This document shows positions 1-9,830 of a stretch of DNA of 64,000 nt, in pieces. The notes beneath the pieces are model-generated. The model did not search any database. It saw nothing but the letters and a program-made list of their open reading frames with translations, and had not been told where the DNA came from. How positions within the stretch are numbered: position 1 is the first letter of the stretch; each line of letters begins with the position of its first letter. Position numbers and translations under genes: made by a program. This DNA is from Cephalopachus bancanus (taxonomy: Eukaryota; Chordata; Mammalia; Primates; Tarsiidae), in assembly GCA_027257055.1 (NCBI GenBank), contig JAPVLO010000574.1, positions 806,001 through 870,000 of the forward strand. The letters run 5' to 3'.

Positions 1-190
1 ATACAAAAAATCATTGCCCAGACCAATATCATGGAAATTTTTCCCTAGGTTTTATTCTAGTAGTTTTACAGTTTCAAGTCTTACACTTAAATCTTTAATA
101 CATTTTGAGTTAATCTTTGTATATGGTGTGAGATAAAGGTCTAACTTTATTCTTCTGCATGTGGATATCCAGTTTTCCCAGCACTAGTTA
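1..190 (-). mobile_element. L1 fragment, antisense (3' part of ORF2)
   Basis: Reads as the reverse complement of the distal L1 ORF2 region, with the familiar stretches 'atcattgcccagaccaat' near the left edge and 'ggatatccagttttcccagca' near 165-185. It is cut off by the window edge and breaks near 190, where the sequence stops matching L1. No open frame of useful length. Confidence 0.8.
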
Positions 191-1185
191 TTTATTTTTA
201 TTTATATAGAACCACCACTCACAGGCTTGCATAAATGGCAAAACCCCATCCCCTTCTCTACACAGAGCAGCAGTATTCCTGTAGCAGTGATCAGGTAAGC
301 TGCAAAGCAGTTTTGGGCTGAGAGAAGAGGTTCTGCCCCAAGGCCATTTCGCAAACAGCTGCATAACAGGTGTTTTGCACGACCCTGAGTTACATTCAGG
401 CTTGGAGATAAAAAAGATATTGTCAACTTGAACTTACAATTACAAGCCCAAGAAGAGGGGTGAGATAGAGACATAGAATGCCTTTCTGTCTGTCTAGAAG
501 ATGGGGCCCATGTGGTCCACTTCCTTCCCATAGGAGGCCTTGGGACATTTCATTATGAGCTCCCCCTGCAGCCCCATCAGGGCTAATGGTTATGCTTATC
601 ATTTGGGTAGCTGAGGATAAGTTTGACAGTCCAGCTTCACCTAGCTTTGTCTCCCAGTGTGAGGCTGAGCAGGGAACTCAGGGCACTGGCATTTCACAGA
701 TCAGCCCACCACCTAAGACAACAGAGAGCTCTTCCCTGTGAACAAAGATCAAGCACATATCCATCAGCTTCTGGTTACCCATAAGCTCCGCCTATTGGCC
801 TGGAGGTTGAACTGCATGTCCCAATGCAAAACCTGCTGACAGAAGTGCACAGTGCTAGGAAACAAGCTTCCTGAGATCTTTGGGATTCCACTCCTGCAGA
901 AGACAGTGACCATGGTCTTATGACTAGTACATTGCAGCAACAAGTATTTGAGAAAGCCACCACACAAAGGCTATCTGTAACCAGTGATATCATATAAAGT
1001 CTTGGCTCCCTGAAAGCACCCAGAAATGAAGCCAAATGACCATGTAGCACATGCATTATAATCACACCCTCAAGGGGTAAAAATATTTTTAAAGTCTCAT
1101 CCAAACAAAAGTAAATTCAAGAATAAGAAGTAACAGCTTCTCCTGTCACTTGTGAGATGAAACCAATACAAGAACTCTGGAAGTA
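191..1185 (+). mobile_element. Probable old L1 5'UTR / start of ORF1 region
   Basis: Positions 880-1185 resemble the region leading into ORF1 of old mammalian L1 (phrases such as 'agacagtgaccatggtc' and 'caagaactctgg'). The segment runs directly into L1 ORF2 sequence in the same orientation. The part from 200 to 880 is moderately GC-rich and uniform with it, so I infer the same 5'UTR, but I cannot name a subfamily. Short open frames here are on the minus strand and look like chance. Confidence 0.4.
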
Positions 1186-1910
1186 TGAAAAATCAATTAA
1201 AAAAAAAAGAGAAGGTGATTACATAATAAAAAGGGGATCAATGCAACAAGAAGATGTAAAAATTTTAAATATATGCACCTAATACTGCAGCACCCAGATT
1301 CATAACAAATTCTTTTAAACCTAAGAAAAGACATAGCAATACAATAATAGTGGAGAACCTCAACACCCCACTGACAGCACTAGACAGATCAATGAGACAG
1401 AAAATCAACAAAGAAACTCAACTGAAATTAGGATCTAGAACCAATGGTTTTAACAAACATTTACAGAACATTCTAACCAACAACCACAGCATATACTTTC
1501 TTGTCATCTGTGTATGGAACATTTTCCAAAACTGATCATATGTTAGGCCACAAAATAAGTCTCAATACATTTAAAAAATCAATATAATATCAGCTATCTT
1601 CTCAGACCACAGTGGAATAAAACTAGGAATTAATTTCAAAAGTAACTCTCAAAACTATACAAATACATGAAAATTAAATAACCTGCTCATGAATGATCTT
1701 TGGGTAAACAGTAAAATTAAGGAAGAATTTTTTTAAAAAAAGAAACAAATGAAAATAGAGACATAACATTTCAAAACTTCTGGAATATGGCAATATCAGT
1801 GCAAATAGGGAAGTTTATAGTGTTAAATGCCTACATAAAAAAGATAGAAAAATCTCAAATTAACAACCTAATATTGCACCTCCAGAAGCTAGAAAAATAA
1901 CAATGATGAC
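1186..1910 (+). mobile_element. L1 ORF2 endonuclease region, left half of a split element
   Basis: Plus-strand decayed L1 ORF2, endonuclease part: 'aatagtggagaacctcaacacccc', 'atgttaggccacaaaa' and 'tcttctcagaccacagtggaat' are recognisable. Most of ORF1 and the start of ORF2 are missing between about 1185 and 1215, so the copy was internally deleted. The element is interrupted exactly at 1910 by the provirus and resumes after 11459 at the following L1 position, which proves a nested insertion. Confidence 0.85.
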
Positions 1911-2096
1911 TGAAGGGTGCAGGAAGCAACCAGAGGGGCGGCTCCCAAGATGGCACGGTGAGGACACACCAGACAACAAAGGCCCTAGGTCCCGGCTTCT
2001 GTGAGCATAATTCCCTGCGCATGCGAATTTCAAACCTTCCCGCATGTGAATTTCAAACCTGCAAGCCTCCAATCCTTAGCCAGCTTTGTTATGCAT

Positions 2097-2199
2097 CCAA
2101 TAGGACTATTACACGGCGCCGGCCCCACCCTACTCCCATGCAGCTCCTCCAATAGCAACATAGCACAGACCCTTCCGGCCCCTGTCAGGCTGATAAATA
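2097..2199 (+). promoter_or_regulatory. Likely LTR promoter (CCAAT and TATA-like box)
   Basis: CCAAT at 2097-2101 and a second at about 2147-2151 precede a TATA-like GATAAATA at 2192-2199. The CT-rich stretch downstream and the AATAAA at 2275 fit a U3-R order with transcription starting around 2220. In the 3' LTR the TATA-like box reads GATAAACA (11319-11326), a weaker version. Confidence 0.55.
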
Positions 2200-2243
2200 C
2201 AGCCCTCTCCCCGCAACTCTCTCTCTCTCTTTCTTTTTTCCCC

Positions 2244-2280
2244 GTTACAGATCCTCTCTGTAACAGCCCCCTTTAATAAA
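2244..2280 (+). promoter_or_regulatory. R-region hairpin followed by poly(A) signal
   Basis: GTTACAG (2244-2250) and CTGTAAC (2258-2264) are perfect inverted repeats with a 7-nt loop, just before AATAAA at 2275-2280. Both arms and the signal are unchanged in the 3' LTR (AATAAA at 11402-11407), although the LTRs differ elsewhere. A role in 3' end formation is inferred. Confidence 0.6.
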
Positions 2281-2333
2281 TCTTTTGGTACTGGCTGGGT
2301 GTGGAGTCATTACTGGTGCCGAAATTCTTTTAT

Positions 2334-2351
2334 TGGAACCGTGACTTGGAT
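2334..2351 (+). other. Primer-binding site, tRNA-His-like
   Basis: Begins one base after the 5' LTR. TGGAACCGTGACTTGGAT matches the His-type site used to name HERV-H at about 15 of 18 positions; the mismatches are two bases after TGG and one C-to-T. Assignment to tRNA-His is from remembered family knowledge and should be checked against the host tRNA. Confidence 0.65.
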
Positions 2352-3174
2352 TGGGTGCTCTCCCACCCTTGTGCGGGTCTATCCCTATAGGCGGGACCCC
2401 CGACCCAGCGCCGGTGGCCACTCCAGCCCTCCCGGACCTTCCCCACCATTTTGAACATGTGACCTGCATCCACCAGCAACCGTTGGATAGGTGAGTTCCC
2501 CAGACATGGAAGCCTGAAACTTGCCTAGGATCACTGGGGGAAACTAACTGTTGGTCGTCCGGCAGCCCCTCCAGCCCCAGGGCAAGGGGGAACACACCCC
2601 ACCTTGGTCTTCACGGCCACAGTGAACCCTAAAGGCTTCCTCTTCTCCTTTTCTCTCTTAAACCCAAAACTCTTATGGCTGCCAAGCTACAACTAAAGGC
2701 TCTTTCCTCCTCCTTATCTCTCTCACACCTTCCCATGGCCGCTGGGGCTGCAGCGGGCCCCAGGGGTCCCATGTCTGCTAGCCCGCAGCAGATCTCACAC
2801 AACTCCCCCCCCCCAGGAATCCCATGGTTGTCAGACCACAGCGGACCCCAGGGGTCCCACGTCTGCTGGCCCACAGCAGATTCTGAAGGACTCCCATATC
2901 TGTTGGGTAACAGGGAGCCTCGGAGGCTCCATGTTTGTTGCCCCACAGTAAGCCCTATTCGACCAGCAGGAATCTTGAACACACTCCCACCCACCGCCTG
3001 GTCAAGTGCTTTTGGTCTGATTCAAAAATCCTCACGCTAGGTCCCTTGACCCCCTCGGTTCTCCAGGAGGACCCTGGTTTTGCCAAACCCCTGTGACAAC
3101 AGGCTTTGCCACAGCTACACTTCTTGGACAGCCGACTCTTTGGGAGACGCCATGTTTAGTCTACCTGTCTGATC
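2352..3174 (+). other. Proviral leader with triplicated segment
   Basis: GC-rich untranslated leader between primer site and gag. Positions 2751-2792 and 2839-2880 are near-identical 42-bp copies 88 bp apart. A third, diverged copy begins near 2911. A run of C occurs at 2807-2815. A 121-codon open frame (2675-3040) covers the repeats, but the repeat spacing is not a multiple of three, so I do not call it a gene. Packaging or RNA-structure roles are possible but not shown. Confidence 0.6.
2485..2496 (+). promoter_or_regulatory. Candidate major splice donor in the leader
   Basis: The junction GATAG|GTGAGT at 2490/2491 is close to the ideal donor consensus and lies about 140 nt after the primer site, where a gammaretroviral subgenomic env donor would be expected. 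A weaker GTAAGC occurs at 2948. Confidence 0.5.
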
Positions 3175-4803
3175 ATGGGAGGCTCATCATCCCTGCTGGC
3201 CGATTCCCTTCTTAAATGCCTCTTAAACAATCTCACTACACTTTCTCTTTCCCCTGATATTAAACCCAAACGCCTAATTCATTCTGCACCCAAGATTGGC
3301 CAACATACCCCTTAGACAACCAAAATCAGTGGCCCCCCAAGGGGTCCCTCAATCCTGATATTATTCGGGACTTATATAATTTCTGTGAGCATTCAAAACG
3401 GTGGGTAGAGATTCCCTATGTTCAGTCCTTTTCCCTCCTCCATGAACATCCCCACCTCTGCCTCAATTGCAATCCCTCTAATCTCTACCCTCCACTCATG
3501 CTAGCATCTGCCGCCTCTTCTACAACTTCTCCTCCCACTGTTCTACGCACACTTGAGCCTCCTCTCCAAAACTCCCCTTCCCCCACTGCAGACACTGTAA
3601 GTCCCAGCTCTGCTACCTCCTCCTCCATCTCAGATTTCAACCCTGCAGACGAGCCCCCCCCTTACAGGCAGCCTCAACAGCCTCAGGCTCCCCTGCCCTC
3701 ACCCCTCTTCGGCCCCGCCCCCCTCCACTCTGGCAGCTCTATCCTTATACCCTCCTCTTCCAACAACTCCTCCGTGCAGCCCCCCTGTAACCCGATCCAA
3801 GGCAGTGCCGACCCTCCTAGCCCCCCTTTGCGAGGTGGCGGGCGCGGAAGGCGTGGTTCGGGTACATGTCCCTTTTTCTATATCAGACCTCTCACAAATA
3901 GAAGAACGTCTTGGATCTTACACAACTAACCCTGCCACCTGCATTAAAGAGCTTCAATACCTCATCCAGTCCTATAGACTCACTTTTCGTGATATCTATC
4001 TTATCCTCTCCTACACCCTACTTCCAGAAGAACGTAGAAGGGTTTGGGAACAGGCTAGAACATATGCAGATGAAATTCATCAAACCACCCCCGCTCACCC
4101 TCTTGGGGCGATAGTGGTCCCAGACCAAGACCCAGGTTGGGATTACAACTCCCCTGCTGGCATTGAAGCTAGGGACCATTTTTCTACTTGCCTCCTTTCT
4201 GGGTTGCACAGGGCCACACAAAAGACAGTTAACTTTGAAAAACTCCAGGAAGTCATTCAGGTAAAAGAGGAAAACCCCTCCAACTTCCTCAGCTGGCTCA
4301 CCAGGGCACTCCAACAATTTACTAACATAGACCCTGAAACCCCTGATGGCCGACAACTCCTAATGACATATTTTTTCTCCCAAAACTATCCAGACATTAG
4401 GGTAAAACTAAAAAAACTCAACCGAGGCCCCCTCACTCCCCAACATGACGTTCTCACAGCAGCAACACTGGTTAAAGTGTTCCATAACCAGGACGAGAAG
4501 GCAAAAAAACACAAATATCAAATGCTGGCCCAGGCCCTCCATGGCAACATGGTCACCTCCGGTATCACCCAGGGTGGTGGCAGTGCCCGAAACCAACGAC
4601 AACCACCAGGACCCTGCTTCAAGTGCAGGCAGCCAGGGCATTGGGCACGAGGGTGTCCCAACACTGGAGTACCCCAAAAACCATGTCCTAGATGTGGACA
4701 GGCAGGACACTGGGCAGTGGACTGCCCCGGTCCCCAAGGAGGGACCGGGTCAACCCCCCATCCTGCTCTGGATCTGTTGGGCATGGCAGCGACTTTAGAC
4801 TGA
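3175..4803 (+). pseudogene. gag: gag (MA-CA-NC), frameshifted
   Basis: Structural polyprotein of the provirus. The likely start ATG at 3175 gives MGGSSS, a plausible myristoylation signal for membrane targeting. The matrix reading is broken near 3290, continues in another frame to about 3800, then returns to the first frame for capsid and nucleocapsid (3805-4800). A PPPY late-budding motif is at 3654-3665. The capsid part contains a major-homology-like region about residues 145-185 of the last open segment. NC has two CX2CX4HX4C zinc knuckles at 4615-4656 and 4684-4725, unlike the single knuckle of exogenous gammaretroviruses but as reported for HERV-H-like elements. It ends in TGA at 4801-4803. 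At least two frame breaks make it non-functional. Confidence 0.9.
4801..4803 (+). promoter_or_regulatory. gag UGA stop with in-frame pro downstream (readthrough junction)
   Basis: The gag stop is TGA and the protease frame continues in the same phase for about 155 codons with no further stop before 5269. This is the arrangement of gammaretroviruses, which translate pro-pol by suppressing the gag stop. Exogenous murine viruses use UAG, so a UGA here is either the original signal or a mutated codon. Confidence 0.55.
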
Positions 4804-5271
4804 TGGGACCTGGGGTCTCCCTGCCTGACACTAATCTCAAATCATCGGGAACCCAGGGTTACTATAACTGTTGATGGGTGCCCCATCCACTTTCTCCCAG
4901 ATACTGGAGCCACCCTTTCTGTCATTCGAGAGTTTTGGGGCCCGACTTCCCTGTCTAAGTCCCCTATAGTAGGGGTAGGGGGCCAGTTCATCCTTCCACG
5001 CATAACTCCTACAGTTACATGCATCTTTGTAAATGTCCCCTTCACTCATTCCCTTTTTGTAATGCCTCAGTGTCCTGTGCCTCTTATGAGCATAGATATT
5101 TTAGCCAAGTTTCAGGCGTCCATCACCTTTAACCCAAGTGCGGCCCTCTGCAACCCTTCCCCTACAACCTCATTCTTGGCCCTTCTAACTGCCAATAATT
5201 CTGACTCACTTCCCCCTTTGCCCTCCTTGATAGTGAATCCTCAAGTATGGGACATAGACTCCCCTCCCTAG
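4804..5271 (+). pseudogene. pro: pro (retroviral aspartic protease)
   Basis: In phase with gag beyond the TGA. The catalytic motif DTGA lies at 4900-4911 inside the context 'FLPDTGATLSVI', typical of retropepsins that cleave Gag and Pol. The flap-like glycine-rich segment (VGVGGQF) follows at about 4966-4986. The frame stays open to TAG at 5269-5271, where the downstream RT is found one frame away. A single indel near 5247-5271 therefore separates protease from RT. Dimerisation and activity are not expected because the polyprotein is broken. Confidence 0.85.
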
Positions 5272-7110
5272 CACACTGCCCCCCAGTCCACATTCAACTT
5301 AAAAATCCTTTCACACATCCTAATCAGCCACAATACTCTCTTTCCACCTCCAGTCTTCTAGGACTCCAACCTGTCGTTAACTCTTTGCTACAAAAGGGAT
5401 ATCTGTGCCCCACTAACTCCCCATTCAACACCCCCATTTTAGCAGTATGAAAACCAAATTGCACTTACCGCTTAGTGCAGGATCTAAGACTCATTAATGT
5501 AGCTGTTATCCCCATCCACCTGCTAGTTCCTAATCCCTATACTATCTTATCTTCAATTCCTCCAACTGCTACTCACTTCTCAGTTCTCGACCTTAAAGAT
5601 GCATTCTTTACCGTCCCCCTGGCAGCAGACTCACAAAACATTGTCACGTTCACGTGGACTAATCCAACATCTTGCCACTCACAACAACTCACTTGGATAG
5701 TCCTACCACAAGGCTTTCGAGATAGCCCCCACCTGTTCAGTCAAACCTTAGCAGCAGATCTTAAGTCTCTCTCACTTACCAAATCCACCCTTATTCAATA
5801 CGTAGATGACCTCCTCCTGTGTAGCCCTTCCTTAGCTGATTCTCGAACAGGCACTGCACTCACCCTTAACTTTCTAGTGGAGAAAGGATATCGGGTATCC
5901 CCTCAAAAGGTCCAACTGTCTGTCACACAAGTCACATATCTAGGGGTAGCCGTCTCACACCAACAGAAGCCTTTAACGACAGATCAGAAGGCCCTAATTA
6001 AATCCCTACATATACCTAAAACTAAGCAGGAAATTCAATCATTTTGGGGGCTAGCGAGATACTTTTGGGCATGGATTCCCAACTTTGCCTTATTCACGAA
6101 GCCACTCTATACTCTCATAAAGGGAGACCCCAATGAGCCACTCCTAACACCTCCTCCATTAAACAACCCTTTGTTGCCCTCTAGCAGGCCCTCCTGAGAG
6201 CCCCCACACTTCATCTGCCAGACATACACCGACCTTTTATCCTATATGTCCACGAAAACAAGCGGGTGGCCTTGGGAGTCCTGGGACAACTTTGTGGACA
6301 AACGTTTGCCCCAGTGGCCTATCTCTCAAAACAGTTAGATCACACTGTCCAGGGCTGAGCCCCATGTCTGTGAGCGCTGTCTGTCACCCACATGTTGGTG
6401 TGCAAATCCAAAAAACTCATCTTCGGGGCCCCTATTACTGTAACCTCCCCCCACCATCTACAGCACCTCCTAGGCTACAAAGGCCTTCAAACGCTGCCTC
6501 CTGGTCGAGTCCTATCGCTCCTTGTCTTCTTTTGACAGGAACCCTCCATATCCTTTCAAACTTGTGCACCCCTAAACCCAGCCACATTGCTCCCTTCTTC
6601 TACAGCCCCACTAGCCCATGACTGCATAGAGACTGTTGAGGCTCTCCTCCCTTGTCCAGTTCACATCCAGGAAGGCCCTTTGCCCCCCCATATCTGGTTC
6701 ACTGATGGCAGCTCCTTCCTATACAATGGGTCCCAGGTTGCAGGATACGCCATCACCTCTATTACACACATCATTGAAGCAAAGCCTCTCCTGTCAGGCA
6801 CCACTAATCAACAGGCAGAGATTATAGCTGCCACTCGGGTGTTTCAGCTAGTGGCTGGACACTCTCTCTTTATACTGATTCCAAATATGTTTTCCATATT
6901 CTCATCTCCCACTCGGCCATTTGGAAGGAAAGGGGACTATTTACCACCAAGGGATCAGCAGTGGTTAATGCTAAACTAATTTCTGATCTCCTTGCCGCCT
7001 CCTTACTTCCCACTAACATTGGCATTTCTCACTGTAAGGCTCACCAGCCGGACTCCTCACCCATCACTCAGGGAAACTCCAGGGTGGACAATGCAGCCTG
7101 AAAAACAGCT
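5247..7110 (+). pseudogene. pol: pol, reverse transcriptase and RNase H part
   Basis: RT is open from 5475 to 6197 after an in-frame TGA at 5448-5450. Class I landmarks are visible: VQDLRLIN, VLDLKDAFF, LPQGFRDSP and the catalytic YVDD at 5799-5810. Near 6165 a frameshift moves the connection domain to another frame, where a TAG and a TGA also interrupt it. RNase H follows with the FTDGSSF motif (first catalytic Asp at 6704-6706) and an AEI helix near 6817. Its later motif TDSKYVF at about 6877-6895 is in another frame. The enzyme would have copied the RNA genome; this copy cannot. Confidence 0.9.
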
Positions 7111-8346
7111 TTAACATCTGTTCCTGCCTTGGCTGCTATTGCTCGCCCTGACCCAGACCGCACACTCCCCACTAATTCACCACCCTCAACCTCCCCCTCC
7201 ATTACAGACCTTATCCCATACCTACACTCAATCTTTCACACCAATCCTTCCGCACTGACATCTTTCCTAACAAACTTTTACACTCTTACTTCCCAACATA
7301 AGGAACTAATAAAAAGCATTGCCTCACAATGTTCCATCTGCCAGCGAACCAACCCCAACACCCCTCTAAAACTGGGAAACTTTCCTACCCATCAAGCTCG
7401 GGGACAACTACCAGGAGCGGACTGGCAGGTCGACTTCACTGTCATACCCCCAGTATGCAACCTAAAATACCTCCTTGTCTTCGTGGATACCTTTTCTGGG
7501 TGGGTAGAAGCGTTTCCAACCTCAAATAAACAAGCAGCAACAGTAGGGATATCCTTGCTAGCCATATCATTCCCAGGTTCGATGTCCCCGTGTCCCTACA
7601 ATCTGACAATGGGCCCGAATTCACTTCATGGGTGGTACAGTCTCTAACAACTGATCTTCACATTGATTGGCATTTCCACATCCCATATCACCCACAGTCA
7701 TCTGGAAAGGTAGAGCGAACCAATCGGACCCTTAAAGACATCCTCACTAAACTATCCCTTGAACTACATCAAAACTGGGTCACCCTCCTTCCTTTGGCCC
7801 TCTTCTGCTTACGAGTTCTCCCAAAAAAATCATCCCAACTCTCACCTTTTGATGTATGGCCATCCAGCGTTGCCTCCAGGAGTCCCCACCTCAACCCCTC
7901 TGACACCCACTCATATGCTTTACCCCCTCTTGTCTTTCATTCGTTCCCACATTTGGGAATATCAAAATTTCCTCTTACCTGTTTCACCTAGCAGTCAAAT
8001 CCCACCTCCCCTCCTCCCTGGACAGTGGGTCTATCTCTCTGACCCAGAAACAAAGTCTCTTTTAAACCCAAAGTGGTCCGAACCTCTTCAGGTAATTTTA
8101 TCGACTCCCACGGCTGCAAAACTCATCACGGGCCATCATCAGGTCACCCCATGGATTCACATCTCCCATTTAAAACCTGCTGCCCCTCCTTTCTCACATC
8201 TCACCCATAATATTTGTCCACCCGCCTACAGGTATACCTATTCCAAGGTTCCAGACCAACCACTTAAGCTTCACCTGTCTCGACTCACCACTCATCCCAA
8301 CCCAAATCCAAACCAACATCCTGGATACAACGCAGAACACCTGTGA
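7111..8346 (+). pseudogene. pol: pol, integrase part
   Basis: The N-terminal zinc-binding region is seen around 7225-7345 (His pair, then CSIC). Catalytic residues are at 7432-7434 (Asp), 7605-7607 (Asp) and 7713-7715 (Glu). The last two are separated by exactly 35 residues, the D,D-35-E rule of retroviral integrases. A frameshift lies between the first and second Asp (about 7540-7590), and another near 7800-7990 moves the C-terminal part to a third frame. The C-terminal SH3/GPY-type segment (PGQWVYL, WSEPLQVILSTPTAAKL) is open to the TGA at 8344-8346. A 195-codon frame covers the C-terminus. Confidence 0.9.
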
Positions 8347-8505
8347 CCCTTGGCCCCTCTCCTTTTTTGGCCTGATTGCCGTCCTACTTACTATATTACT
8401 CACCTGTTCGACACCCACAAGCTGGCCGTCTGCGGCGAAAATTCTGTTGGCTACTACCTATCTCCTAATTGTCACAGGCTTTGTTCTCATCAAATGCCTC
8501 CTCTA
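8174..8505 (+). CDS. Open frame between pol and env with two hydrophobic segments, uncertain gene
   Basis: In the second forward frame there is no stop from about 8174 to the TAA at 8503-8505. The end of this frame overlaps the proposed env ATG (8494) by a few codons. It contains two strongly hydrophobic runs at about 8357-8407 and 8438-8502, like a two-pass membrane peptide. There is no ATG in frame, so expression would need splicing (an acceptor-like ...CCGCCTACAG ends at 8231) or a non-AUG start. I do not recognise a family. It could be chance, or the remains of an alternative Env N-terminus after a frameshift. Confidence 0.25.
8450..8477 (+). promoter_or_regulatory. Candidate splice acceptor for env mRNA
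   Basis: A pyrimidine-rich stretch ending CACAG at 8477 lies 16 nt upstream of the env start codon at 8494. With the donor at 2490/2491 this would give a subgenomic env transcript. Inference from position and consensus only. Confidence 0.45.
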
Positions 8506-9830
8506 AACACTAAAGTAGCCCCCAGTCTTGCCTCCCAAGTCACTACCCTCTTATTTCTCATCCTTCCATTAACCCAAACCTACCAACCTCACCCCTATTA
8601 TGCACCAGGTAACTTTTCCTGGAAAATAATAAATGCCGCTACACAAACTGTAGTCTCCACCTACCTCGGACATGGGCAGCCAATATCTAACTTTGATCTT
8701 TGCAAACTATGGCCCAGCCTGTCCATTGTCCCAGAGGGATGGGGAGGCTCTTCCACCAGAGGATGGGGATGTAGTTATGGCAGTCTGGAAGACAAAATTC
8801 AACTCAAGAACATCAAGTTCTATGTCTGTCCTGACACGGGAGACAAACACTGCCACAAACCCCAGCAGTTTCACTGTGCTGCCTGGGGATGTGAAACCAT
8901 AGCCCCATGGAAAGGCAACTCTGACCCTTACATATCAATTGTAAGACTGCCCTCCACTTCTCCCTGTATACAACCTCAAACCTGCAATCCACTACGGCTT
9001 ATCATCACCCTGTGGGACACTTTTAGCCTTCAAAAAACATGGGACGCTGGAAAAACATGGGCCTTCGACTGTACACGCCTAGAAACAATCCAGGCATGTT
9101 ATTCACAGTCCAACGAAGGCCTATTCCTTGCACCCCCAATCCCGTGGGACCATTGTGCAAAATAATTTTCCCAAACCTATACCCACAGACTCAAAAATTC
9201 AACTCATAACTTCTCCCCCTCTCACCCCTAAGGGTATAACAATCATCTCACCCACTTTAAAGGCCCCCCCCATTCCCTTACCGCTTGATCGCTTCCTTCA
9301 CTTACGGCGGTACACCATCTACTTAATAAAACCTGCCCCTCTCTGGCAAAAGATTGCTGGATATGCTTAAACCCACAGCCCCCATATTACATAGGAGTCG
9401 GAGCAGTTTCTTCAGTAGGCAATGCAGAAACTAACATAAAGATACTTACTCTTACTGATATACAAAATGAGCAATTATGTCCCGGGGCACTCATCCCACA
9501 CTGATGCTGGATGACCTCCAGGGACAAGGAATGTGTCTCTTCTCCCCAACCTTTCCCATAACTACATCCCCCCTCCAATTGTCCTGCAACAACACCTCTC
9601 ATATTAACATCGCTACCTTCCATAATCAAACCATCCCCCATTCCACCATGGCACCCCCTACCACGTGGTTTGCCTGTACCTGAGGAATCACCCCCTGTAT
9701 CAGCCTACAGCATCTCAAAGACGCAACAGAATTGTGCATCTTGGTCCACATCCTACCCAAGGTCTACATTTATAAAGGAACGGAAGATAGACAACACCTC
9801 AAACTCTATAACACCACCCGCTCAAAACGG
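8494..9830 (+). pseudogene. env: env surface subunit (SU), broken
   Basis: Gammaretrovirus-type surface glycoprotein. I prefer the start at 8494 because a hydrophobic signal peptide (LLFLILPL) follows about 20 residues later; an upstream ATG at 8350 lacks one. The frame is open to 9165 with the Cys-rich pattern of gamma SU, including FYVCP and AAWGCET. Frame changes follow near 9140-9370. The CWIC disulphide-exchange motif lies at 9355-9366, an in-frame TGA occurs at about 9502, and another stop near 9681. The furin-type cleavage motif RSKR is at 9819-9830. The open run 8350-9165 is the longest env piece, but the protein is incomplete. Confidence 0.85.

Larger units (their letters stand above)
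1911..2332 (+). repeat. 5' LTR of the provirus
   Basis: 422 bp, starting TGAAGGGTGC and matching 11038-11459 end to end at identical length. It starts with TG but ends TTTTA instead of the usual CA, in both copies. It contains CCAAT boxes, a TATA-like element, a CT-rich tract, a small hairpin and AATAAA. The near-direct repeat of 'aatttcaaaccttcccgc' and 'aatttcaaacctgcaagc' (about 2025-2075) may be an enhancer-like duplication. The left target duplication ATGAC lies at 1906-1910. Confidence 0.95.

Noticed and set aside
2001..2276. Open frame covering the 5' LTR
   Set aside because: LTR sequence with promoter and poly(A) elements; no coding character.
2675..3040. 121-codon leader frame as a glyco-gag-like protein
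   Set aside because: It is not in phase with gag, the repeats inside are not multiples of three, and no signal peptide is seen.
3498..3929. 143-codon open frame as an independent gene
   Set aside because: It is the middle part of gag (contains PPPY) shifted by an indel, not a separate gene.
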